A stretch of DNA of 64,000 nucleotides, taken from the NCBI RefSeq assembly GCF_004135645.1, contig NZ_SDPW01000001.1, forward strand, positions 1,612,001 to 1,676,000, read 5' to 3'. The translations under genes were made by a program, and so were the position numbers. The stretch comes from Senegalimassilia faecalis. Lineage in GTDB: Bacteria; Actinomycetota; Coriobacteriia; Coriobacteriales; Eggerthellaceae. Numbering within the stretch: the first letter of the stretch is position 1; each line of letters opens with the position of its first letter. This document shows positions 54,848 to 64,000 of this stretch, piece by piece. The notes below the pieces were generated by a model. It searched no databases. It saw nothing but the letters and a program-made list of their open reading frames with translations, and was not told the DNA's origin.

Positions 54848-56152
54848 GTGATCACCCGCAAGATGATCCCCGAATACCTCAAGTACATCCTGCCCACCAT
54901 GCTCACGTTCACGCTTGCGGGCATCTACAGCATCGTCGACGGTATCTTCGTCGGCCATGCGGTCGGCGACGCGGGCCTGGCCGGCATTAACGTGGCCTAC
55001 CCGCTTGTCTGCCTTATTCTGGCCGTGGGCACGGGCCTGGGCATGGGCGGCGGCGTCATCAGCTCCATCGCGCGCGGCGAAGGGAACAGCGCTCGCGCGA
55101 CGCGCGTCATCGGCGTCACGCTGTTCATGCTGTTCGCGGCATCAATTCCCATTCTCGTGCTCTACATCCTGTTCGCCGAGCAGCTGTGCGCAGCGCTTGG
55201 CGGCCAGGGCGAAACGCTTGTCCAGGCCGTGCACTACCTGCAGGTCATCGCCGTCGGCGCGCCGTTTCAGGTGCTCGTCACCGGCTGCACGCCGCTTATC
55301 CGCAACCGCGGGCAGGTGGCCTACGCCATGGCGGTGCAGCTGCTTGCCGGCGTCATCAACGTCGTGCTTGACTACGTGTTCGTCATACAGTGGGGGCGCG
55401 GCACGGCCGGCGCCGCCGAGGCCACGGTGGTTGCGCAAATCGTGGCGTTTCTGTTCGTGCTGGCGTTTTTCGCCCGCCGCGACAACCGTATTCCGCTGCG
55501 CGATTTGCTGCCCGACGCGTCCATCTGCGCGCACATCGTGAAGCTCGGCGCCGCACCGTTTGGCCTTACGCTTTTGCCCGAGGTGTCCACGGTCGTGAAC
55601 AACATCAGCCTGTCGTACTACGGCGGCGAGGTGGCGCTGGCGGCCTATGCGGCCATCGCGTACGTGGCGTTCTTCGTGCAGATCATGATCCAAAGCGTCG
55701 GTGATGGCAGCCAGCCGCTCATCAGCGTGTACCGCGGCGCGGGCAACGCCGACGCCGTGCGGCGCCTGCGCAACACGAACTACGCCGTGGCCATCGCGCT
55801 TGGCATGGCGGGGCTTGGCCTTATGTTCGCCATCAGCGACCTCATCCCGCCGTTGTTCGGCGCCTCCGAGGCGGCCGCGCCCATCATCGTCTACGCGCTG
55901 CCGGTGTTCTCCATCTGCTACATCTTCTACGGCTTCACGCACACCACCACGTCGTACTTCTACGCCGTCGACGACGCGCGCTGCTCGAACGCCCTCGTCG
56001 TCGCGGAGGCGGTCATCGTCTGCGTCGTCGTGTTCGTCATGGGCCGCCTGTTTCAAGTCGACGGCATCTGGTTTGCGCCCACGGTCCTGCAGATCATCCT
56101 CGCCATCATAGCCGGCACCCTCCTCTACCGCCGCCACCGCGCCCGCAAGTAA
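54848..56152 (+). CDS. MATE family efflux transporter
   Basis: 434 residues starting at GTG, with twelve membrane helices in two similar halves. GIYSIVDGIFVGHAVGDAGLAGINVAYP near 21-48 and the second-half YGGEVALAAYAAIAYVAFFVQIMIQSVGDGSQPLISV near 257-293 are typical MATE repeats. It exports cationic or flavin-like small molecules in exchange for Na+ or H+; the substrate is unknown. Confidence 0.92.
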   Translation: MITRKMIPEYLKYILPTMLTFTLAGIYSIVDGIFVGHAVGDAGLAGINVAYPLVCLILAVGTGLGMGGGVISSIARGEGNSARATRVIGVTLFMLFAASIPILVLYILFAEQLCAALGGQGETLVQAVHYLQVIAVGAPFQVLVTGCTPLIRNRGQVAYAMAVQLLAGVINVVLDYVFVIQWGRGTAGAAEATVVAQIVAFLFVLAFFARRDNRIPLRDLLPDASICAHIVKLGAAPFGLTLLPEVSTVVNNISLSYYGGEVALAAYAAIAYVAFFVQIMIQSVGDGSQPLISVYRGAGNADAVRRLRNTNYAVAIALGMAGLGLMFAISDLIPPLFGASEAAAPIIVYALPVFSICYIFYGFTHTTTSYFYAVDDARCSNALVVAEAVIVCVVVFVMGRLFQVDGIWFAPTVLQIILAIIAGTLLYRRHRARK

Positions 56153-56292
56153 GATTTGACAGCTCGGCTCGCTGAAGCGATGAAGATATGGTACCAAAAT
56201 GGTATCAATATCCATCCTGTTGCCTTTCTCTCGTATACTGGTCGCAAACACATGCGAATGCGGCTTGAAGCCGCAGGGAAAGGGGAGCACCC

Positions 56293-57288
56293 ATGACGAA
56301 CAGCGAAAACCTTGGCAATCAGCCAAGTGCTTGCAGCAACCAGCCGGAAGCGCCCGCAAATGCTCATACCGAAACTCTCGACGTTGCCATCATCGGCGCG
56401 GGCCCGGCGGGGCTGACCGCTGGCCTGTATGCGGCGCGCGCAGGTTTGCGCGCCGCCGTGTTCGAGCGTCTGTCGCCTGGCGGGCAGCTTGCGCAAACGG
56501 AGCGCATCGACAACTACCCCGGCTTTGCGCAAGGCGCCGGCGGCTTCGAGCTGGCGTGGTCCATGAAAGAGCAGGCCGAGCGCTTCGGCGTTCGCGTCAT
56601 CAACGAAGAAGTAACCGCCCTCGATGTTGCCGCAGCCCCGAAAACCCTCGTCACGTCCGCTGGTGCTTATCGTGCTGCAAGCGTCATCGTGGCCACCGGC
56701 GCTCGCCCGCGCAAGCTCGGCGTGCCCGGCGAGGCCGAGCTGACCGGCCGCGGCGTGTCGTACTGCGCCACGTGCGACGGCAACTTCTTCCGCGGCAAAA
56801 CGGTCATGGTCGTCGGCGGCGGCAACACGGCGGCTGCCGACGCCATCTACCTTTCGCGCCTGGCCAGCCGCGTCATCCTCGTGCATCGTCGCAACGCCTT
56901 GCGCGCCACGCCCGTTTACCACCGCCAGCTTGCCGAGCTTGAAAACGTCGAGTTCGTGTGGAACGCCACGGTGCGCGCCCTGCACGGCGAAGACGGCAAG
57001 CTTGCCGCCGCCCAAATCGAGCACCTCGCCGACGGCTCCCTTGAAACCATCCCCGTCGACGGCGTGTTCGTGGCCGTGGGCACGCAGCCGAACACCGAGC
57101 TGCTTGCCGGTGCGCTGCCGCTTGACGAAGCCGGCTACATCGTGGCCGACGAAACGTGCGCAACTCCCGTTCCCGGCGTGTTCGCAGCCGGCGACGTGCG
57201 CGCGAAAACCCTTCGCCAGGTGGTCACGGCGGTGGCGGATGGTGCAGTCTGTGCGGAGCAGGCTGCAAGCTACGTTGCAATCTGCTAA
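56293..57288 (+). CDS. trxB: Thioredoxin-disulfide reductase
   Basis: 331 residues. The FAD-binding [10 protein letters not shown] at 35-44, the redox-active CATC at 158-161 and the NADPH-binding [12 protein letters not shown] near 176 are intact, and [20 protein letters not shown] closes the FAD domain. The N-terminal 28 residues are an extra hydrophilic extension. The start follows AAAGGGGAG. It recycles the thioredoxin encoded at 54064. Confidence 0.94.
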   Translation: MTNSENLGNQPSACSNQPEAPANAHTETLDVAIIGAGPAGLTAGLYAARAGLRAAVFERLSPGGQLAQTERIDNYPGFAQGAGGFELAWSMKEQAERFGVRVINEEVTALDVAAAPKTLVTSAGAYRAASVIVATGARPRKLGVPGEAELTGRGVSYCATCDGNFFRGKTVMVVGGGNTAAADAIYLSRLASRVILVHRRNALRATPVYHRQLAELENVEFVWNATVRALHGEDGKLAAAQIEHLADGSLETIPVDGVFVAVGTQPNTELLAGALPLDEAGYIVADETCATPVPGVFAAGDVRAKTLRQVVTAVADGAVCAEQAASYVAIC

Positions 57289-57392
57289 AATTTGACAGTT
57301 CGACAATCGGTCCGGCCGCGCCACGCCGCCAGATCGTGCTGTGCGCCGCCCGCGCGCAGCAAGCAGCAACGTATGACAAGGACGCACGAACC

Positions 57393-58466
57393 ATGCAAGA
57401 TAGCGAAATGCGCGACAAGCTCGGCAAGATCATCTCCGCCTATGAAGACCTGCAGGCCAAGATGAGCGACCCGGCCGTGCTTGCCGACCAGAAGGAATAC
57501 AACAAGCTGGCGAAGGAATACGCCGACCAGGGCCCGCTCGTGGAGAAAGCGCGCGAGTACCTGCAGGCCTGCGCCGACATCGACGAGGCCAAAGAAATGC
57601 TCGGCGATGCCGACATGAAGGAGTTCGCCCAGGAAACCATCGCCGCGGCCGAGGAAAAGCTTCCCGGTCTTGAAGAGGACATCAAGTTCCTGCTCATCCC
57701 GTCCGACCCGGCCGACGAAAAGGACATCATCGTCGAAATCCGCGCTGCGGCCGGCGGCGACGAGGCGGCCATCTTCGCGGGCGACCTGTTCAAGATGTAC
57801 GAGCGCTTCTGCTCCAGCCGTAAATGGAAGATCGAGCTGATGGACGTCAGCCCCTCCGATGCGGGTGGCTACAAGGAAATCCAGTTCAAGGTCAAGGGCG
57901 ACAAGGTGTACTCCGTCATGAAGTTCGAATCGGGCGTGCACCGCGTGCAGCGCGTCCCGAAAACCGAATCGCAGGGCCGCATCCACACGTCCACGGCCAC
58001 CGTGGCCGTGCTGCCCGAGGCCGACGAGGTCGAGGTCGACATCAACGAGAACGACCTGCGCATCGACGTGTATCGCGCCGGCGGCCCGGGCGGCCAGTGC
58101 GTCAACACCACCGACTCGGCCGTGCGCATCACGCACCTGCCTTCCGGCCTGGTCGTGCAGTCGCAGGATCAGAAGTCCCAGCTGCAGAACAAAATCGCGG
58201 CCATGGCCGTGCTGCGCGCCCGCCTGTACGAGAAGATGCTCGCCGAGCAGCAGGCAGCCGAGGGCGCCAAGCGCCTCGCGCAGATCGGCTCGGGCGATCG
58301 CTCGGAGAAGATTCGCACGTACAACGGCCCGCAGGACCGCGTGACCGACCACCGCATCGGCTTTAATTCCACGTACACGAGCGTGCTGCAAGGCGACGGC
58401 CTCGGCGACGTCATCGCCGCCCTCCAAGCCGCCGACCGAGCTCAAAAACTCGAAGAAGCCGTGTAA
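57393..58466 (+). CDS. prfA: Peptide chain release factor 1
   Basis: 357 residues. RF1 recognises UAA and UAG. The GGQ motif is at 233-235 in [21 protein letters not shown], and the stop-codon recognition domain is in the usual place. The start is ATG 57393; the frame is open further upstream but overlaps trxB. PrmC, which methylates the GGQ glutamine, starts 11 bp after the stop. Confidence 0.95.
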   Translation: MQDSEMRDKLGKIISAYEDLQAKMSDPAVLADQKEYNKLAKEYADQGPLVEKAREYLQACADIDEAKEMLGDADMKEFAQETIAAAEEKLPGLEEDIKFLLIPSDPADEKDIIVEIRAAAGGDEAAIFAGDLFKMYERFCSSRKWKIELMDVSPSDAGGYKEIQFKVKGDKVYSVMKFESGVHRVQRVPKTESQGRIHTSTATVAVLPEADEVEVDINENDLRIDVYRAGGPGGQCVNTTDSAVRITHLPSGLVVQSQDQKSQLQNKIAAMAVLRARLYEKMLAEQQAAEGAKRLAQIGSGDRSEKIRTYNGPQDRVTDHRIGFNSTYTSVLQGDGLGDVIAALQAADRAQKLEEAV

Positions 58467-58477
58467 GTTAACCACTT

Positions 58478-59560
58478 ATGACAGACATCTGGACTATCAA
58501 AGCCGCGCTTGACTGGACAGTCGGCTATCTGGAGGGCAAGGGCGACGAGAACCCGCGCCTGTCGGCCGAATGGCTGCTGTCCGAGGCGTGCGGTCTGTCC
58601 CGCATCGAGCTGTACGTGAATTTCGACCGTCCGCTGTCCATGGACGAGCGCGACGCGCTGCGCGGCTTCGTCACGCGCCGCGGCAGGGGAGAGCCGTTGC
58701 AATACATCACGGGCGAGGCGGCGTTTCGCCACATCACGGTGAAGGTGCGCCCCGGCGTGCTCATCCCGCGCCCCGAAACCGAGGTGCTTGTGAGCGTTGC
58801 GCTCGCGCTGCTGCCGCCGGCGCACAAGCGCGTCGCGCTCGATAGCACCATCGATGCATGGGAAGGCGACGTGCTCATCGACGCGCAAACAGCCGCAGCC
58901 GAGGCGGCGCAAGGTGACGAAGCGGAAAACCCCGAGGCTATTCAGCAGTCCAAGCAGGCCATCCGCGCCTTTCTTGCCGGCCAAAACGGCGAAGTGGCCG
59001 AACCCGCCGCGCAACAGCAGGTGCCCGCGAAGCAGCGCCCGCTGCTTGTGGCCGATATCTGCACCGGGTCGGGCTGCATCGCCTGCTCCATTGCCTACGA
59101 GCGCCCCGATGCACGCCTGATCGCCACGGACATCGCGCCCGAGGCCGTGGCGCTTGCCCGCGAAAACGCCGAGCAGCTGGGGCTTTCCGGCCGCGTTCGC
59201 GTCGAGCAGTGCGACCTTGGCGCCGGCATTCCCGCTGCGGCAATCGGCGGGCTCGATCTGGTGGCGTCGAACCCGCCGTACGTTCCTACGGCCGTGCTTG
59301 CCAGCATCCCGCGCGAAGTGGCCGATTTCGAGCCGGCGCTTGCTCTCGACGGCGGCCGCGACGGCAACGACGTGCTGCGCCGCCTGCTGCCCTGGACTTC
59401 GCAGGCGCTGCGTCCGGGCGGCGGCTTCGCATTCGAGCTGCACGAAACATGCCTCGACCAGGCGGCTGAACTGGCCCGTCAAGCAGGGTTTACCCAGGTC
59501 AAAATCACGAACGACCTGTCGCAGCGCCCACGTGTCCTCTCGGGGCGCAAGCCGGTGTAA
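58478..59560 (+). CDS. prmC: Peptide chain release factor N(5)-glutamine methyltransferase
   Basis: 360 residues, about 70 longer than typical PrmC. The N-terminal helical domain (about 1-75) is followed by PRPETEVLV, the SAM-binding VADICTGSGCIACS and the catalytic SNPPYVP. An acidic Ala/Glu/Gln-rich insertion of about 70 residues separates the first two (about 112-180). It modifies RF1 encoded next to it. Confidence 0.93.
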   Translation: MTDIWTIKAALDWTVGYLEGKGDENPRLSAEWLLSEACGLSRIELYVNFDRPLSMDERDALRGFVTRRGRGEPLQYITGEAAFRHITVKVRPGVLIPRPETEVLVSVALALLPPAHKRVALDSTIDAWEGDVLIDAQTAAAEAAQGDEAENPEAIQQSKQAIRAFLAGQNGEVAEPAAQQQVPAKQRPLLVADICTGSGCIACSIAYERPDARLIATDIAPEAVALARENAEQLGLSGRVRVEQCDLGAGIPAAAIGGLDLVASNPPYVPTAVLASIPREVADFEPALALDGGRDGNDVLRRLLPWTSQALRPGGGFAFELHETCLDQAAELARQAGFTQVKITNDLSQRPRVLSGRKPV

Positions 59561-59653
59561 ACCGGTAACCGAACAACGCGGCACAAGCATGAAGCCAGCT
59601 GGCGCAGACAGCGCCGCCGCGCAAGCTCGCTTCGCATCACGAACCCGCAAACA

Positions 59654-59687
59654 AAACGCCCCGATGCCATCAAACATCGGGGCGTTT
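59654..59687. terminator. Bidirectional terminator between prmC and the gamma carbonic anhydrase gene
   Basis: A perfect 13-bp stem, AAACGCCCCGATG / CATCGGGGCGTTT, in the convergent gap, 93 bp past prmC and 77 bp past the minus-strand gene. Confidence 0.8.
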
Positions 59688-59763
59688 CGCTATCTCGCGG
59701 CGCCGCAATCCCGCAGCTCCACGCATCTAGCCGGCACCAACTGGGCCGGCCATCGCCTGCGCG

Positions 59764-60315
59764 CTACATCGCAATCGTCGGCGAATCGGCCGGCACGGCA
59801 TCGCCGGCGTACATGAAGCCCTGCGCCACCAGGTCGCGGCCAATCTCCACGTACTCCTCGGCGTCCACGCGGTTCGCGGCAATCTCCTCGTCGGTCAGCG
59901 CGCGCTTCACCTTCGCGGGGCTGCCGATCATCAGCGACCCGGCGGGAATCTGCGTGCCGCCCGTCACCAGCGCGCCGGCGCCGATGATGCAGTTGTCGCC
60001 CACCACGGCATGGTCCATCACAATAGAACCCATGCCCACCAGCACGTTGTCGCCGATGGTGCAGCCGTGCACGATGGCGCCATGTCCCACGGTGCAGCCG
60101 CGCCCGATGGTGGTGGGGCTGGTGGCGCCCAGGTGCACGCACACGCCTTCCTGGATGTTCGTGCCATCGCCAACCTTGATGCACGCGCCGTAGTCGCCGC
60201 GCAGGGTGGCGCCGGCGAACACGGTCACGTCTCGGCCCAGCTCAACGTTGCCCAAAATGGTGGCGTTCGGCGCAATATGGGCTTCGGGATCGATCTTCAA
60301 CTGACGGTAATCCAT
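59764..60315 (-). CDS. Gamma carbonic anhydrase-like hexapeptide-repeat protein
   Basis: 183 residues. Residues about 15-140 are left-handed beta-helix hexapeptide repeats (IAPNATILGNVELGRDVTVFAG). The three metal-binding histidines are in VHLGA and GHGAIVHG, and the arginine of FAGATLRGDYG is conserved. Family members hydrate CO2 or act as acyltransferase-like scaffolds; activity is not proven for most. ATG 60315 follows CAGGAGG. It is divergent from the ilv operon. Confidence 0.9.
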   Translation of the reverse strand: MDYRQLKIDPEAHIAPNATILGNVELGRDVTVFAGATLRGDYGACIKVGDGTNIQEGVCVHLGATSPTTIGRGCTVGHGAIVHGCTIGDNVLVGMGSIVMDHAVVGDNCIIGAGALVTGGTQIPAGSLMIGSPAKVKRALTDEEIAANRVDAEEYVEIGRDLVAQGFMYAGDAVPADSPTIAM

Positions 60316-60452
60316 GGGATTCCTCCTGACTTGCTGGCTAAAAGCGCCTTCATTGCCCATCTCTTTCGAAACGGAATCATCGCGCAATCCGATAATCGCA
60401 CGCGCGCGGCAGGGCGTACCACGGCTAATTCGAACATTTCGTGAGAAAGCGG

Positions 60453-60480
60453 TTGCCATGCCGGCATCAAAGAGTATACT
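60453..60480 (+). promoter_or_regulatory. Promoter of the ilvD-ilvB operon
   Basis: TTGCCA at 60453-60458 and TATACT at 60475-60480, spacing 16, each with five of six consensus bases. Transcription would start near 60487, immediately before the T-box leader. Confidence 0.75.
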
Positions 60481-60486
60481 TACGCC

Positions 60487-60765
60487 CACAAGTTCATAAA
60501 TGAAATGCATTGACGAGGACAGTAGAGACGAACCCATCTTCAAGAGAGCCGGCGGTTGCTGCAAGCCGGTGTTGGGCGGGCTCGAATGCCCCCTCCGAGC
60601 AGTTCTGGTGAACGTGCGGTGCGCAGCGGAAGACCTCCGTTTGGCGCGTCCGTGCAAGTAAGCTGAACCGGTGACTCCGTTATAAGTCTGCATGGTGCGT
60701 GCCAAAAGCGCGAATGCCATCTTTCGAGGTCCTGGTGCAGGTTGCTTGCAGCAGGATTTTTTCAT
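60487..60765 (+). promoter_or_regulatory. T-box leader with intrinsic terminator, controlling ilvD
   Basis: Stem I has AGTA (60521-60524), AGAGAG (60543-60548), GGTTGCTG (60554-60561) and GAA (60584-60586), with GAG/CTC pairing beside the AGTA/GAA S-turn. A second GAA (60610) and AGTA (60657) mark Stem II. GAACCGG and CCGTTATA (60677-60684) fit the following conserved stem. TGGT (60693-60696) is the candidate tRNA-acceptor bulge. A hairpin with TCCTG / CAGGA and TGCA / TGCA arms at 60730-60756 runs into TTTTTT, the terminator. Uncharged tRNA would favour readthrough. The specifier triplet after GAA-T is GCC (60588-60590). Confidence 0.82.
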
Positions 60766-60802
60766 GCCCCAAAAGGGCGAACAAGACGGAAGAAGGAATG
60801 GC

Positions 60803-62479
60803 ATGCAACTTCGCAGCGACGCCGTCAGGTGCGGCACCCCGCGAGCTCCGCACCGCAGCCTGCTGAAGGCCGACGGGCTCACCGACGAGGAGATGAAGCG
60901 CCCGCTTGTCGCGGTGTTCAACTCCCGCAACGACATCATCCCCGGCCATAACAACCTGGACAAAATTTGCGAGGCCGTCAAGGCCGGCATCTACATGGCC
61001 GGCGGCGTCCCGTTTGAAATCTCCACCATCGGCGTGTGCGACGGCATCGCCATGAACCACGACGGCATGCACTACTCGCTCGTGTCGCGCGAGGCCATCG
61101 CCGACAGCTTCGAGTGCGCTATCCAGGGTCACGCGTTCGACGCGGCCGTGTGCATCCCGAACTGCGACAAGATCGTGCCCGGCATGCTGCTCGGCGCGCT
61201 GCGCGTGAACATTCCCACCGTGTTCGTCTCCGGCGGCCCCATGCTTCCCGGCCATCAGCCCGGCTGCACGGCCGGCCCCACCACCGACCTCAACACGCTG
61301 TTCGACGGCGCCGGCCAGGTTGCCGCCGGCACCATGACCGAAGAGCAGCTCAAGTACTACGAGGACACCGCGTGCCCCACGTGCGGCTCGTGCTCCGGCA
61401 TGTTCACGGCAAACTCCATGAACTGCCTGTGCGAGGCGCTTGGCATCGCGCTTCCCGGCAACGGCACCATCCCGGCCGTGTATTCCGAGCGCCTGCGCCT
61501 GGCCAAGCACGCCGGCATGAAGGTCATGGAGCTGCTCGAGAAGAACATCTGCATCAAAGACATCATCACCGAGGCCGCCATCCACAACGCCATGGAGTGC
61601 GACATGGCCTTCGGCGGCTCCACGAACACCGTGCTGCACCTCACGGCCATCGCGCAGGAAGCGGGACACCCCATCACCATGGACGACTGGGATGCCGCCA
61701 GCGCCCGCACGCCGCACCTCGTGAAGCTGCAGCCCTCCGGCCCGCGCCCGCTCATCGACCTGTACGCCGTCGGCGGCGTTCCGGTGGTCATGCACGAGCT
61801 GGCCGAAGCGGGCTTGCTCGACCGCAGCGCCCTCACCGTCATGGGCACCATGGACGAGTACCTTAAAAACTGCACGAAGGCGGCCGACGGGGAAGTGTGC
61901 CGCACGCACGACAACCCGTTCAGCAAGGTTGGCGCCCTGCGCGTGCTGCACGGCAACGTCGCCCCGAACGGCGGCATCGTGAAGAAGTCGGCCGTCGACC
62001 CCAGCATGCTCACGCACACGGGCCCGGCACGCTGCTTCAATTCCGAGGAAGAGGCCTGCGAAGCCATCTTCGCGAACGAAATCAAGCCTGGCGACGTCGT
62101 GGTCATCCGCTACGAGGGCCCGGCCGGCGGTCCCGGCATGCGCGAGATGCTCACGCCTACGTCCGCCATCGTGGGCATGGGTCTTTCCAAGTCGGTGGCG
62201 CTGCTTACCGACGGGCGCTTCTCCGGCGCCTCGAAGGGCCCCTGCGTTGGCCACATCAGCCCTGAAGCCGCATCGGGCGGCCCCATCGCGCTGATTGAAG
62301 ACGGCGACCAGATCACGGTCGACATCGAAGGCGGCGCCATCACGCTGCACGTCAGCGACGAAGAGCTGGCCGCACGCCGCGCCACGTTCGTCCCGCCAGC
62401 GCCCAAGCACAACCACGGCGTGCTGGCCAAGTACGCCAAGCTGGTTTCCTCCGCAGACAAGGGAGCGTATGTGTCATGA
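60803..62479 (+). CDS. ilvD: Dihydroxy-acid dehydratase
   Basis: 558 residues. IlvD dehydrates dihydroxy acids in valine and isoleucine synthesis and uses an Fe-S cluster. [12 protein letters not shown] near 118-129 and [18 protein letters not shown] near 192-209 hold the cluster cysteines, and [23 protein letters not shown] near the end is the substrate site. ATG 60803 is chosen: it follows AGAAGGAA and lies downstream of the T-box terminator, while the frame opens earlier. The stop overlaps the ilvB start (ATGA). Confidence 0.96.
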   Translation: MQLRSDAVRCGTPRAPHRSLLKADGLTDEEMKRPLVAVFNSRNDIIPGHNNLDKICEAVKAGIYMAGGVPFEISTIGVCDGIAMNHDGMHYSLVSREAIADSFECAIQGHAFDAAVCIPNCDKIVPGMLLGALRVNIPTVFVSGGPMLPGHQPGCTAGPTTDLNTLFDGAGQVAAGTMTEEQLKYYEDTACPTCGSCSGMFTANSMNCLCEALGIALPGNGTIPAVYSERLRLAKHAGMKVMELLEKNICIKDIITEAAIHNAMECDMAFGGSTNTVLHLTAIAQEAGHPITMDDWDAASARTPHLVKLQPSGPRPLIDLYAVGGVPVVMHELAEAGLLDRSALTVMGTMDEYLKNCTKAADGEVCRTHDNPFSKVGALRVLHGNVAPNGGIVKKSAVDPSMLTHTGPARCFNSEEEACEAIFANEIKPGDVVVIRYEGPAGGPGMREMLTPTSAIVGMGLSKSVALLTDGRFSGASKGPCVGHISPEAASGGPIALIEDGDQITVDIEGGAITLHVSDEELAARRATFVPPAPKHNHGVLAKYAKLVSSADKGAYVS

Positions 62480-64000
62480 GTGAACCCAAAAACGACAAGC
62501 ACACCTCTACCGCCGGCGAGCCGCGCGGCCTTGGCAGCCACACCGCCAAGCAGGGCACCGAGATGATCGGCGCCCAGGCCGTCGTGGCATCGCTTGAAGC
62601 CGAAGGCGTCGACCTCATCTTCGGTTACCCCGGCGGTCAGGCCATCAAAATCTACGACGCGCTGTACGACAGCAAGCAGCTGCACCATGTGCTCGCTCGT
62701 CACGAGCAGGGTGCCGTGCACGAGGCCGACGGCTATGCGCGCGCCACGGGCAACGTCGGCGTCGTCATCGTCACGTCCGGCCCCGGCGCCACGAACACCG
62801 TCACCGGCATCGCCACGGCTTACATGGACTCCGTGCCGCTCGTGGTCATCACCGGCCAGGTGCCGCGCGGCGTCATCGGCACGGACAGCTTCCAGGAATC
62901 CGACATCGTCGGCATCACCATGCCGGTGGTGAAGCACTCGTTCCTGCTGCAGTCCACCGACGAACTCACCACCACGTTCCGCGAGGCGTTCCACATCGCC
63001 GCCTCCGGCCGTCCCGGCCCCGTGCTCATCGACATCCCCTCCGACATCCTGTCCGAGAAGATGATCTTCAACTATCCCGACAAGGTGAACCTGCCGTCGT
63101 ATCGTCCCACGTACCGCGGCAACGCCAAGCAAATCCGCGCGGCCGTGCAGCGCATCGCCCGCGCCGAGCGCCCCGTGCTCTACGTCGGCGGCGGCGTCAT
63201 CAGCTCGAACGCCACCGACGAGCTCGTGGAGCTGGCCAACTCGCTTCAGCTGCCCGTCGTCACCACGCTCATGGGCAAAGGCGCGTTCCCGGCATCGAGC
63301 CCGCTGAATTTCGGCCCGGTGGGCATGCACGGCTCGAAGTACGCCAACCTTGCCATGACGGAATCCGATCTCATCATCGCCTGCGGCGCGCGCTTCTCCG
63401 ACCGCGTCACCGGCAAGCTGTCCGAGTTCGCGCCGCACGCCGATGTCATCCACATCGACATCGACCCGGCCGAGATCGGCAAGATCCGCGAGGTGCAGAT
63501 CCCCATCGTCGGCGACCTCAAGGGCGTGCTTTCCGGCATCAACGAGGCCGTGAAGAAGTCGGGCGCCACGCCCATCACCGGCCCGTGGCTCGAGCAGATC
63601 GCCGAATGGCGCCAGCGCTTCCCGTTCTATCACAGCGACATCGCCGAGGTTCCCGGCAAGATCGTGCCCGAACTGGTCATGCAGAAGCTCTCGCGCAAGC
63701 TCGACCCGGAAAAGTCCGTCGTCGTCACCGAGGTAGGCCAGCACCAGATGTGGGCTGCCCAGTTCATCGACCGCGAGCGCCCGCGCACGTTCTTGTCTTC
63801 CGGCGGCCTTGGCACCATGGGATTTGGCTTCCCGGCTGCCATCGGCGCGGCGTTCGGCTGCCCCGACAAGCAGGTCGTCTGCATCGCCGGAGACGGTTCG
63901 TTCCAGATGAACAGCCAGGAAATGGCCACGGCCGCCATTAACGGCGTGCCCGTGAAGGTGCTCATCCTCGACAACCGCGCGCTCGGCATGGTGCATCAGT
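62476..64000 (+). CDS. ilvB: Acetolactate synthase, large subunit (cut by the window edge)
   Basis: 508 codons are present and the reading frame continues past the right end. The first 25 residues are hydrophilic. [14 protein letters not shown] near 51-64, [17 protein letters not shown] with the thiamine diphosphate glutamate, the FAD-region [15 protein letters not shown] and the Mg-ThDP motif [16 protein letters not shown] near 475-490 are all there. It condenses pyruvate to acetolactate or acetohydroxybutyrate. It is translationally coupled to ilvD and controlled by the same leader. The C-terminal ~60-100 residues, and probably ilvN, lie beyond the window. Confidence 0.95.
   Translation, partial: MSEPKNDKHTSTAGEPRGLGSHTAKQGTEMIGAQAVVASLEAEGVDLIFGYPGGQAIKIYDALYDSKQLHHVLARHEQGAVHEADGYARATGNVGVVIVTSGPGATNTVTGIATAYMDSVPLVVITGQVPRGVIGTDSFQESDIVGITMPVVKHSFLLQSTDELTTTFREAFHIAASGRPGPVLIDIPSDILSEKMIFNYPDKVNLPSYRPTYRGNAKQIRAAVQRIARAERPVLYVGGGVISSNATDELVELANSLQLPVVTTLMGKGAFPASSPLNFGPVGMHGSKYANLAMTESDLIIACGARFSDRVTGKLSEFAPHADVIHIDIDPAEIGKIREVQIPIVGDLKGVLSGINEAVKKSGATPITGPWLEQIAEWRQRFPFYHSDIAEVPGKIVPELVMQKLSRKLDPEKSVVVTEVGQHQMWAAQFIDRERPRTFLSSGGLGTMGFGFPAAIGAAFGCPDKQVVCIAGDGSFQMNSQEMATAAINGVPVKVLILDNRALGMVHQ

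Noticed and set aside
60692-60802. An N-terminal extension of IlvD
   Set aside because: The extension overlaps the T-box terminator hairpin and has no homology to IlvD; the ribosome-binding site supports ATG 60803.

Overview
The window is a 64 kb stretch of a high-GC bacterial chromosome, and the gene content points to the actinobacterial class Coriobacteriia, most likely family Eggerthellaceae. The indications are a multi-haem cytochrome beside a Tat-exported lipoprotein flavoprotein reductase, a divergent LuxR regulator with a polytopic membrane domain, a DUF5692-type membrane protein remnant, tetrameric glycyl-tRNA synthetase (glyQS), and a T-box leader ending in an intrinsic terminator. 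No species is claimed. No rRNA, tRNA, CRISPR array, phage or insertion-sequence transposase was seen.

Region 1 (1-29 kb, nearly all plus strand) is housekeeping. It runs Nif3-like protein, zinc-ribbon protein, rpmB (minus), Asp23, fakA-like, recG, rsmD, coaD, a coiled-coil protein, DUF177/YceD, rpmF, plsX, rnc, smc, ftsY, a metallo-beta-lactamase, ffh, a GNAT, rpsP-khpA-rimM-trmD-lepB, glyQ-glyS and ppsR-ppdK. The linked functions are lipid precursor synthesis (FakA, PlsX), ribosome assembly and modification (RsmD, RimM, TrmD, S16, L28, L32, RNase III), both SRP GTPases, and pyruvate/PEP interconversion (PPDK with its regulatory kinase/phosphatase).

Region 2 (29-42 kb) is accessory. It holds a minus-strand lipoprotein and a zinc-ribbon protein. 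A three-gene signalling operon follows: response regulator, sensor kinase, and a membrane protein that looks like a kinase without catalytic residues. Next come two truncated genes joined head to head, a cytochrome c/flavoprotein respiratory pair with a divergent membrane LuxR regulator, and a protein with two fused MarR domains. Two 164-bp composite inverted-repeat elements and two GGGAC-type palindromes lie in this region.

Region 3 (42-64 kb) returns to core genes. It carries dgt, azlCD, a membrane zinc-ribbon protein, thrS, a TrmB-like methyltransferase, yhdT-panF, a cation/proton antiporter, a patatin-like hydrolase, trxA, a hybrid-kinase remnant, a MATE exporter, trxB, prfA-prmC, a gamma carbonic anhydrase-like protein, and a T-box-controlled ilvD-ilvB operon that runs off the right edge.

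The points most worth following are the 164-bp repeat family and its palindromic companions, the unexpected specifier codon in the ilvD T-box, the pseudokinase-containing signalling operon, the reductase of unknown substrate, and the junction between two broken genes at about 36.2 kb.
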